Shown in pieces: positions 24,201 to 36,200 of a stretch of 64,000 nucleotides of DNA. The notes below the pieces were generated by a model. That model searched no databases, was not told the origin of the DNA, and saw only the letters and a program-made list of their open reading frames with translations. The translations under genes were made by a program, and so were the position numbers. The stretch's first letter is position 1, and each line of letters opens with the position of its first letter. Source of the stretch: Membranipora membranacea (taxonomy: Eukaryota; Bryozoa; Gymnolaemata; Cheilostomatida; Membraniporidae); assembly GCA_914767715.1 (NCBI GenBank), contig OU612073.1, positions 9,732,001-9,796,000 of the forward strand. The letters are read 5' to 3'.

Positions 24201-27200
24201 TCATATTACTCATGGTGCTAATTTTCTGCTTCTTCTTAGATGTCATGTGGGATAGCCCTGTAAAGCCAGTCAAGCAAAGTCAGCGTAGAGTGCTGCTAGA
24301 GACTCCAACAAGCCCACCCATTACTCAAAGAGTGCCTCCACCAGCAAGACCTCGGGCTAATGATGTACCACCCGGATTTGATCCTACCCGCCCGCCACCC
24401 CCTATCGACAGATCGGCTATATATCGCCGGAGTATTGCAGAAGTTACCCGACAACCAGGTATCAACAAGCCTCTTTTAAATGGTAGACCAGCATGCAACA
24501 GACCAGTTCCTATGGGTAAGCCTGCAACTATAGATAGACCATGTACCCCTGCTGAACCTCTGAGGCACAATCAAAATGGCCATCAAAACAGGCAACTGAA
24601 TAATCAATCATTTAGTCAAGTTTATAATCAACGTAACACATTCCAGCATAAGAGTGGGCTACCGTCACAGCCCGTAGACCAGAAAGCCAGTCTGCAGTCA
24701 AACCAAACATCTGATAGTCAACCCCAGAAACAAAACAACCCGCGGTCAAATCAAGTGTCTAACAATCACTCAACGCCCCAAAGTACACAAATCTCAAGAC
24801 GGGCTTCACTGCACAGCAATGGTGACTGCCAGGAATTTGTAACTCGAAGTGAATCTCCACAACTTAAATCTACCCCTGAGAAACGTAAACCTGACTTTGG
24901 GTCTCGACGTCCCCCATCAATAAAGTGGGCTTCTGGGTACTCCGGCCACGGGCAACAACAAACTCAAAGTCCTCAGAACCAAGGCTATTTTGATGATGAA
25001 AATGGCAGCAAGAGAACAAAGATTGATAGATCAGCTTGGAATAACTTCAACCAACCAGACAAATGGACAAACTCTCAATCAAATGGAAATAGATGGCCAA
25101 GAAATCAAACTGAAACTGAATGGCCAAGACAGCAAGCCGTGCAACCTCATCAACCGTCCGAGGAAGATTGGTCAGCAGAGCCACAACCTTCTCCACAGTG
25201 TAACAATATAACCTCTTACCAATCTCAGCCCGACACATACAATCAAATCTTCCAGAACTCTACACCATCTCAGAACCTACCTGCCACACACAAACGTACA
25301 GCAATACTCGGCGACAAATGTGACTTTAGAACAGCGAACACACAAAATAAGTTCATTGGTCCGGTTAAGCCTGCTACACCATCTTCTGCTAGCAGCGGTA
25401 CAGTGGACCCTTCATCTCCTGAAATGAGCCGTACAGTGGACCCTACTTCTCCTGAGTTATGGGCACAGCCTACTACAGAGAACTATGGTGAATTTTCTAT
25501 CAAGCTGCCTGATAATGATGTGAGTCCAAACGAGTCAACACCCAAACTGCCTCACTCCCGCACTACTTCACAGCAGAGAAGGTATTACAAGGTAATCAAT
25601 CTATGCTTGAAGATGCTCAAACTTAAAAGAAAATCGATCTTGTTTGGGAATGGTTACCATGCTTACTGTGAAGATTTAATTGATTACACTAAGAATTTTA
25701 TTGGATGACCAAAGAAAAATACAACTGTGAGAAACAGTTGGTAGAGGTCAGATTTAGATGCATATTACACAGCATCTAGCATCTAGCAGTTTGGTTTCAA
25801 ATCCTACTGTAAAGCCGTACCATGTTATGATAACATATAACTATGACAGTCGTAGTATCCGCACATTACGTCCAGTACTTTTTGAAATGATAATAATGCC
25901 ACTAAATTATCTAATTTTCTGAACTATATGTTAGCTTGTTATAGTGAAATTAGTTACTTCAGCTCTCTAAAGTTCCTTTAATTTTTCACAAATGTTTTCT
26001 TATTAATCCATAGAGCAGGACACCAGCGGCGCTCGACAGCTCTGATAGTGTTGGAGGTGATATCAGCGCAGTTGAGAATCTGTGTGACAGTTCTTGGCCA
26101 TCTCTCAACACGACACCCAGCACTGCAGCCAATAACCAGGTATGCTCACCTCTTCTAAAATTTAACTCATAATTTGAGATGACAGAATTCCGTACTCACC
26201 AGAACATATGATGCCACTCTGGCCTCTCTTGACATGCTTTTCCGATGGGGGGGATTGAGGGAGGGACAACAAACCCTTCAGCAAAGCTTGTCAAGTTAGG
26301 CTAGATGCCACTCTAGATCTTGGTCTGCATGTAGATCAGTCAGCTCTCTCCCAAACTAGTGAAAAACAACTTTATTTTACGTTCTGCTGCCAGCGCGTTG
26401 ATAATCACATTACTGTGTGTCTTGATTAAAGCAAGGTATTGTATGTACTATGTCGGTATTGTTGGCACTAGGAGAAGGTACATTTCATTGATGGATCGTT
26501 GTTGAACATACTACACATCACAGCGCAGTGAAATCCAGTGATTGATTGTATTTTTAGTTTTTACTAGTTTTTAAGGCAGCATGATGTAGTGTAGATTGTA
26601 TGTTTAACTGTTTCAGAGCTCTACTAACAGTCCGGCGTGGGAAGGAGAGAATCGCACTAATCTCAACACATCGTATGACAGTTACCGCCAAAAGGCTACA
26701 CCAAAAATTAGGTTCAGTAAGTATCATAACTAGATTGAAATTACATTGTGCTTTTAAAAATCGATTATGCTTTACTCTGTATAGATCGCCAAGCCCTAAT
26801 CAATCTTCAAATTGCAGCTAGCACATTCAACAGCCCTGCGGTTTGAAGGGCTGGCTGTGACTTACATGGGCTACAAACATAAAACAAAAGTAATGTTATG
26901 ACTTGTAATCTTTATTTCAGCTCTAGCACCAAGACAAAAGTTACATGATATATCTATGCCAGTAATGAACACTGCCACTAAACCAGCCAGTCGAAAAACA
27001 GAAGGTGCAAATAGTCAGGGAGATAGTGATAGCCCTTCTAGGCTGGCCGATAAGCAGTGTAAACCCAGGTAAGGAGAGTGTGTCTATCTACATTATATTA
27101 TACTAGTTTGCAGACTTGAGGAGCAATCTGAAATATAAGTCGAACAACTTATTTTAAAGTGGCTCTATGTGGCATACAACAAAAATGTGTACTAGTTATA

Positions 27201-30182
27201 ACCCTTGATATAGCATAAAAAACATGTCACTTGTTTGGGAGTTGCCTTCCCTGTATTTCTGTAAGTAAGGACAACTCCAGAATACACTGCAGTCCTTTTT
27301 TTGCCAATATTTTCGGTTACAATTAGTCATTTAAGGGATCATTATCTTGTTTCTATAGATGGAGCTTACCTGGAAACACTTCATCAGGTAGTACTGTGAC
27401 AGGATCTCCTAAGTTTACACGAGGATTATACCTGCCCGGTAAAGATGACAGTCCTAATAGATCGTTTGGGGAAAACAGAAGCTGGAATTCAAAGTCAGAC
27501 GTGTATGATGACAGGTAAGGTCTCTTTACACAGTTATAACTGATTTTTGCCAATTATAGAGCTTGATAGAGTGATGGGTTAGATATTGAGGTGGAGAGTG
27601 TGAGTTTTGGGTGACTCGGCCATCAAACAACCATTGCTCAACAGTTTGCAGTTTTACTGTGGTATTTTACTCTATGTTGCTTAATGTTAAATAATGCATA
27701 TAGCCCCCTAATACATCTATGTTTTCCTTGATCCATCTAGCTTTTATTTGACAAGATACGATCAAACAAAGTTCAACAGGATAGACTATATAAACCAACG
27801 ATTCATTCATAGTTATAATACAAGGCTGTATACTTGTAATACTAGACATATCTCTCATTGTATTTCAGCGAATGGATATCACAGTATAAGGAAAAGTACT
27901 TTGTTAGCGATGTCACATTTATTGACAGTCACTGTCACTTAGACTTCCTGTTTAAGCGTAAGAATCACGCCGGCTCTCTCCACTCGTACATGTACTCTGG
28001 AGGAGATAAGATCGCCACACAGACCACGCCTCCTAACTTTGCCGGATGTCTGGCCATATTCTGTGATCCTGTATTCTGGAATCAAGGTTTGTAAAGTTGT
28101 GAAGTATTGTGAGCAACTGCATTAAAACGCGAAGAATGACACCTAGAAACAGTCATTGTTAAATATGAATGCTTTTGGAATGTCTTTTGTCAGTTAGCGT
28201 TTTCTCTCAGTTCAATATTGGGACAGCAGACAGGCTCTGGGTGTAATATAATTGCAGGGCACCCCTTGGCATGCAGCTTTGCCTGGTTTGCTTGGTGAGT
28301 TTTGTCCTGATAGGGAACCCCTACATGAATCAGCGGACACGTTGGTTTGGAATTGGGCTTTGAGCCTTGTGGTTTCATGTGTCTTTAAATGTAGAAACTT
28401 TTCCTATAAACAAAACAAAAAATTGTTCTGTTGTTACCAGAGTGGAGATGGAAGAAACTTCTTGAAGAAGATAATATCTGGGGGTCGTTCGGCTGTCACC
28501 CTAAGTCTGTACCACACTGGAGTCCTCTGGCTGAATACAGAATGAGAGAAGCTCTTAAACACAATAAGGTTATGGCAGTAGGGGAGATAGGACTGGATTA
28601 CTCTAAAGGGTAAGTGGACTGGCTAAGTCCCAGCTGAGGACACAAACATATTGAAGATTGTTATAGATTAGACAATTTGGAGTTGTCTGTCCCTTGCTCA
28701 TAGTCATGCTAACTGCTTTGTACATTACATTGACATGATACAGATTTTTCGGGGATATGAAAATTGCTTGCATATGAACATTTGAAGCTCCAACTAACCC
28801 AGATATATCTGACGTCTACGGTTGTTCTGAAGTCATATCATTGTAATTGTACATAGCTTATCCCCAGTTACTTGGGAGACATTCTGATGCAGGAGTCTCC
28901 AATATTTCCATGTGATAGAACCAATGTGTCACAGTATATTTTTTGTTATCACTTTCAGACAGGAATCTTATAAGGAGAAGCAGAAGGAGGCGTTCATAGC
29001 TCAGATTAAGATAGCAGTAGAACACAGGCTACCTCTAGTCATACACTGCAGAGACGCTGAGCAAGACTGCTGGGATATTATGGAGGAGGTTAGCCTTTGG
29101 TTTTATGTGATCGTTAAATTTTATGAATTCAGATTTAAATTATTATGAATAAATGTAATGGGGGTATGTCACTGCCAGCGATAATCATAGAACACTGTAA
29201 GCTTGTCTAACTGTAACATGCTTGGCATTAAAGTCAATTGGCACACAGAGCTCACTCAGTATATGCTGTCACACTTCAATGTGTTTTACAGCATGTACCA
29301 GTGGACCATAAGATACACAGACACTGTTTCACAGAGGACTGGCAAACTGCCTGTAGATGGTTTGGTAGATATAAGAACCTCATGATTGGTCTGACACCTC
29401 TGGTAACATTCCCGACAGCCCGACCTACTCATGGTGTCGCCAGAAATGTCTGCCTAGATAGACTACTGCTGGAAACTGACTGTCCCTACTTCATACCAAG
29501 AGGGGTAAGGTTACTTTCGGGTCTTATATGGTCTCGTGTGTTGTGTTGTTTGAGACCGTGGGCAATGCTCCATCTACAACTTTAATGATTATCCCCCAAA
29601 TAAATAGATGGGAAAACTCTTTGCCTGAACCAGAAAGGTTTTTTTAAACTCCCTGCCTAAACAAACAGATTAGAAAAATTTCAGGTCTATGTCTTCAGAG
29701 TTTTTTCCTTTAAATCAACGAGCAGATAATACTAATCTCATCCCCTCATTAGACATCAAGTTGTGTGAGATGGACATTCATTCATTCATTCATTCATGTA
29801 CATGATATAGCTCAGTTATAGTTTCTAAAGTTCAACAGAAAATTTGTCATTTTCATGTTATGAGTATCGAGGCGGAGCTTGAGCTTGAAAGACTGTTTAT
29901 ATTTTAAGTTAACTACATCTAGCAACTTCCCAACAGTGCCTCTCTATCGGTCAGTCCAGAGAATGCATTAAATCTGTTTTCAAGCAATTAAATTCAATTC
30001 ATCAGCATTCAGAATTATAACGCAATGTTAAATCTTTATAGGTACCCCGGGATAGAGTACCACATAGTCACCCCGGTATGGCTATTACTGTGGCTGTCGA
30101 AGTGGCCAGACTCAGGAATTGTGCTGTCGATACTGTCCTACAAGCTGCCAGAGAAAACACAAGGTTCATGTACAGTATATAG
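21267..30182 (+). CDS. TATDN2: TATDN2, TatD-family metal-dependent hydrolase
   Basis: A predicted DNase/3'-5' exonuclease of the TatD amidohydrolase superfamily. The exons are 21267-21293, 21692-21802, 22272-22413, 23592-23837, 24240-25591, 26014-26139, 26617-26716, 26921-27068, 27359-27514, 27869-28086, 28441-28609, 28959-29088, 29292-29504 and 30042-30182, giving 1092 residues with every phase matched. Residues 1 to about 800 are low-complexity: acidic, then Pro/Gln/Asn/Ser-rich. The TatD barrel runs from about 815 to 1092. All metal ligands are present: HCH (824/826), Glu924 in GEIGLDY, His961 in IHCR, His986 in HRHCF and Asp1038 in ETDCPY. Human TATDN2 has the same plan but is about 760 residues, so the tail here is longer. 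The nine-codon first exon and the weak-tract exon 2 are the least certain parts. Confidence 0.95.
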
Positions 30183-33100
30183 AATCCACGCTGCATCCTT
30201 CAGCCAGTCAATCAAAAGAAGAATATAGTATTTAGATGGTAAGCTGGATGTGACTGTTCATCTTCAGGGACTACATGTATATCGTCTCAATGCAGCTATG
30301 CTAATTGACAAATGAGAAATATTGCACAATCAGGTATTACTTCAATTCTTAACCTCCCTGAACCTACCAAAGAACAAACTATAGCTAGGGTTGTTTAAAC
30401 AGCAAATTAAATCTAAGGCGTTGTAATCTTTGGGTTACACAATCTGTTCCGTAACTCCCTTGCTTAATTAAAGGCTGTGACAGCTAATTATCTCTAGATT
30501 CGGCTAGTTTTAAAAGATTTTGCTTGCAGTAAAACCCATCGTGTTGGTGAGAGACAGTAAGGATACAGACTTTGATCAGTTGACCTCTTTCATAAATGCC
30601 CAGTTATTACTGGATATTCCGCAATTTTCCACCTTTACTGGAGGTTCTAAGCCTGAAGGCCATCTCAAAACTAAGCCATGATGGTGATAAACACTCCAAA
30701 CTAAGCCTTGATGGTCTGCCCACACAATGTTAATTTATGCACAGGAATGATTTATAGATTCCAATCACACGACCTACCCGTGCCCCTGGGTGAAATGTTG
30801 ACCTGATGAAACCATAACAATTCTCTGATATGCGTGATATGAACGCTAAAATGTTATTCTGTTTAGGGTGACACTTGGAAATTCGTTGTGGTGTTTACGG
30901 TGTTAAAGTTTCAAATATTCTGACCACGTGTATGCCGCCTTGTCGCAGCTCTGTCGATTTCGTGACAATCTACTTAAATTTCATAGATCTGCAGAAAAAT
31001 GAATGCGTCTTGTCTCTCATCAAAATGCAATTATTCTAAATTCTAGTCAAGTTTGACATGAGATATAAAATAATAAAGCTTTAGTGACATTTTCTTTCCA
31101 TTAATTGTCATGGATATATTTTGGGTTTCATTGATAGTGTTTGGCTTCATTTTTTTCTGTTGCAAGCTTCACTCCAAAACGATGGCACACATCATTACAC
31201 TTTTGACAGCTCATAACAATGCCAAATTTTTGCTTCAATCACCGAGGCAAAAATTTACTCTTAGATTGTTGTGAGGTGGCCTAATAATATAAAACGATTT
31301 CGTTTTATTGCGGAGACATTCTTAACTTTCATCCTCAACTACATTTGTTTCTAACCCTTTCATTATACATAATTGGGACGAGAGACATAGTTACTTTTCT
31401 AGTCTATTTTTGCAACTTAGGTTTTCATCTCAGTGGATTATATTGTTTTGCTTTTATTGTGAGACTGAGTTTGGTTTTCTGAATCTGTCAGTTTGCCAAA
31501 TCAGTCAGAATATTTCTCATATGGACCAAAATCTCAAATTCCTACTCTTGTTTCTTATTTACGAATAAACTCAGTTAACATGTTACAACAGTTTCTAAGT
31601 TAATGATAACTATTAATTTTTATACCTATATCATGATACAGTCAAAACCCAAACAATGAGATGTCCTTGTCCTCGATCAGTTGTGCTTTGATTCACGTTT
31701 TTGTTTGGTAAAGTGACTACCAAAGAGTAGAGCTAGTTCATTGGCCCAAGATGGTAATCCCGTTAATTTGGGAAAATGGTCCTGACAAAGACCCTCACGA
31801 AAACAGCTAAAATTGGCACTAAACGTGAGGTATCTCCTTAGTCAAAGTTGGTTGTAGTTTCCTTTCAGTCACGGACCGAGAAGCTTGCAGAAGGAGTGAA
31901 AGGTTTTTTCCTTGCCTTGGATAAATGAAAAAGTCGGAATCATCTCCCACTAGTTAACTCCTGTGTAACTATTCCACTACCTCTTATCTATAACAACTGT
32001 TAGATATGTCTAGTGTCTGCGCTTATGAGATAACTAGCTAATTCTAGCAGATTCTTACGCAGTATTTTCACAGCAAGCACTCTGCAAATACCGACCTTAA
32101 AATAGTTGTGTATTCAAATTGTGGTTCTGATAACCGATCATGCTAGTTTGCTGCTGATGGAATTAGTATTGAATGTGAGACCACTAGTAAAGCTATGGTA
32201 TTACAAGTGAATTTCAACTGCAATACCTTGTGTTTAGCCTGAGACCTTGACTCTTGCCTCCGACGGCCCCAAGTTATACTTGTGCTATAAGTTCGGGCAA
32301 ATAAACATCCTAGTAATAGTATTGTACTAAAAGGTTTATGAAATTTCTAATGAGTAAGTTCTCAATAGTTGAGAGATTAAAGTAATGCATCTGCTAATTA
32401 GATCATTTTAAACTTCCTCTTCACCTAAATTACAGTTCATATTTTATTCCCCCTATTTCCTGTTCAGTGCATGTGTCATGACCGGATAGGATGTGAGGCT
32501 CGTAATTGAAAACAACTGTCCATGACTCAATACTATGTCTAAGCAAGGGACATGTCCCCATCCCCCCCCCCCTCATCAACGCAGCACAAATATATGTAGA
32601 ACATCCTAATTTGTAGCAGTTTTTGTGATTCAGTCTATCCTGTTTTGCTCCTAGGGCAGCAGTCAACATTACAGCCTCTACAATGCCCTCATTCTGGGTA
32701 GTGTCATTACATAATTTACGCATGTAATAGAAGCTTAGTCAATTATTCCTTCTAGAGCTGGTTTTAATTAGAGGCTGAATTAGCGTGCAGTCATGATGTA
32801 TTTATCAGCCTCATGGTTGTTATTATTTTGCTGGTAGCGCGTCTGTGAGCACATGACTAGTACTTGACTGTATAATTTACTCAGTAGAATGATGAATGGT
32901 TTATTTATAGCCTTGAAATCCAACCAAAATACTGTAAAAACGGAGTGTGCACACGTTTTATTCATTAGGTGTAGTATATAGTATATATAGTATATAATGC
33001 CATGCATGAATTGATAAGAAAAGGCTATTTATCAACCTTCAACCGTAAATGAGATGTATTGCGAGTTCCTTGTTGCTTAGTCATTTGTTGTACGGTTTTT

Positions 33101-33240
33101 AAAAGGTTAGGTTGAATAAAGGTAAGGTGAAATACGCTACTAGAAGCTACTGACTCAATATAATCTAGGGCAGGCATCTGGTATTCAAAGCACACTTCAA
33201 TACAACTGAGAGCTTCTAACACTTCACACTCTACCACGAC
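30183..33240. other. Intergenic DNA between TATDN2 and the four-helix gene
   Basis: The nearest clear AATAAA after the TATDN2 stop is at about 31072, so a long 3' UTR is possible. I see no coding exons. A C-run at about 32564-32572 and AT-rich runs are the only local oddities. Confidence 0.45.
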
Positions 33241-33246
33241 AGAAAT

Positions 33247-36200
33247 ATGGGTCATGCTCTGACAAGGCGACCATACCTCTTGGTCGGATTCTTTCATATG
33301 ATTATTGGACTCCTACTCTTTGCCACTGGAGCGGCATGGCTCATCATGACCTTCTTCTTCTTTCCTCAAAACCGCTCCACTACTCAAGAAGGGATATGGC
33401 AGGCCAGTGATGTGCTCAACAAGTATGGCTGGGCCGATATGAAAACTGAGGATAAACTGTGGGCATGGCTAGTATACACCGTACACATCTGGAGTGGATT
33501 CTGGGTAAGTTATTGAGTCTTGGGTTGAATATTTGGGAAGGTGTTTTACTTCAGGTTTTTGAGTTATGTTGTGTTACATATACAGGTTACGGGGTTGATT
33601 CTTGTCAGGTTGCATGTTCTCAAGATAGCCTAGTACTTCCAGTTGTGTCTGATGTTTGAGAGTTATCATGGGTGTAGGCATAGATTCTTTAGTTGTCGAG
33701 TAGATATTTGGGTTTTGTCTTTTGTGGTGTTGAGGCTATCTTTGGTTGAGGCAAAGATAAAGAGGGTAAGAAGCAGTACTTCTGACGGTGAAGTCAAATC
33801 GTGAAATAGCTTCTGCATGCTGATACCAATTCAAAAAAAAATCCATTGCTCGGCTGAATTGGTTTTTAATGGATTGTTCTTCTGAAAACAGCAGCTGTAC
33901 TCTACATCTTGCTCTGTTACCGAGATCAAGCAAAATCCAATGTACTTGCATTTAGAGCTTGAGCCACCACCGGCTCACTACTGCTATGGGAACGACCGGA
34001 ATACAAGGCAAATTGGATCAAAGTTAATCTAACTGTTAGCATCAACAGAACAAGAAGAAGACTTGCTTGATTTTTGTTTCCTCTCCTAACCTTTCATTTG
34101 GTCTTTCATTGTCTCCTGTCAGTCTACTGACAATGTTTTTTTGGCTGTATCAGAATGTCTCCATGGGAGATGGTGCCAAGCGCCTAGGTATCTCATGACA
34201 TGACATTGTAACTATATGGCACATTACACTCCATCTCATCCTACTATAAAGGGCTTCTGTTTGAAGGTTTTTGGCTTCCTCTGATAGCCAAGAACCTTGG
34301 CTTCTGCTGAAAGGCTTCTTCCGATGATAAGATCTCCTCGAGTCAGAATTGATGGCATTTTGGAGTGCTTGATTTTTTATGTTCTCTATACCTCAAGGCT
34401 GCAGCTGTATGTTTAGCGTGGATATCTTCTGGCCAAGGACAGGCTCTGACCAAGGACAGGCTCTGGGCAAGGACGGGTTCTAGCTCTGCCTAAGCCCAAG
34501 GCCTGGCTAAGCCCAAAGAGAACATCAAATAAATAATACCAATCGTCCATATGTCATGTTATACGCCAATATTGTGTGCTGAATTACCATAACTCTGTTC
34601 AATCTAGCATCTCTGCAGCTCAAACAGGATGAGAATCAGCCAGAGATGTTGACAGAAATGGATAAACAAGCTCTGAGTATACACAGGCGATGAGTACACA
34701 CATCCTTATTCTGTAGGGGTTGTAGTGTTTTGACAGAAAAGTTATATAGAGACCTTGGTAGAATTGAAAGGCTAATCCTCTTTTCTCTGTAATTGATGAG
34801 CGATAAGCTGTGAGCTGGTGGAAAATCTCCAATCTAACCTCAACCACCAACAATGATTTATCTAATATCAAATGTTTGATTAAAATGTCTTTGCTAATGG
34901 CTATTTCTACTCATAATCTGCTTTGCTCAGCTGCATTATACCTATGTTATCAACACGGTCCAAAGTTTCATCAAATAAATCCAGGAATTCTCGAAATCTA
35001 ATTATGGTTTCACTATGATTGCTAACTGATCGCTGGGAGGGATGCACACCTGGTGTTGGTGAGCTGTAGGTGTTTGTATTGTAAACATCCATGTTATTAT
35101 TTCCTTCAAATCAAAAGTTACAAGGCATATTTATCCAAAATTAGCTAACAACACTGACAGTCGATCACTTTGGCAGATGATACTCTCCGATCGATTTGAT
35201 GGGGAAATAGAGGTGTTTATATTGCTAGGAAAAATAAATAGCACCTGTGATTTTGGGTGGGTAAAATTACCATATAATTGTACTTTTGCTCGGGACGGGT
35301 ACAGTTTAAAGTGGCACCTCTGTCTCTTTATGCCTTCAGCTTACTCTGTATGTATAAACATACGGTCTTGGTCATGTTGCGAGGGTTGGGGTGTGCTGCT
35401 TGTGTGATTTTCAATAGTCTCCCATAATGGGAAGAAGGGCGATAGATGGCCACCTCTATGGTTCCAATGATTCAGTGTTGTACTATGACCCCTGCTGTGG
35501 GTACAAGAAAATCTTATGGCAACATGAACAAATGATGATACGCTCTCAGACTAAGGTTATTTCCTTAACTCTGTGATTCGATTGTGATCCTGATTCTGTT
35601 TACTGACAAACATGTTTGCCTAATGGCCATTAAATTTTTGTTTATTCAAGCCTAAACCCATGACACCAATATTTAAACAAGCATACATATTTTTATGTTG
35701 AATATGTCAATTTTATGCTCAAATCGACAACATTGTGGTTATGAAATTATTCCTATAAAAATTCCAAGTATTTAGGACAGGATTTCCACAGCTATTTTGT
35801 TCAATGATTGACTCACTTGTGCATATGGCTATTAGCAGTTAATGCACACTTTTAGCAGAGTACCGTAATTTAAAATTAAAATATAAGCAAAAAACACCTT
35901 TTACTGTTTTTATCAAAGGAGCTTAATTACTCTTTTAGTTACATGATCAAAGGCCAACCTACATATGATGCTAATTTGTAGCGTTTGATTATGTGCTGGA
36001 TAACGTTTGCTGATGATGGCCTTTTCAATCAATTGCCAAGAAGTTCATCGATGTTATAGAACTGGGGTATAATTCTTTTCCCCAAGTTTTGTTTGATTAC
36101 TTGCTCACAATTGCATAATGTCGGTTCCTGTCTTGTTTTTTTGTTAGTTCTTCACATTCATATTTTGACACTCCTGAACACAGAGTGTATCCAAATATTC

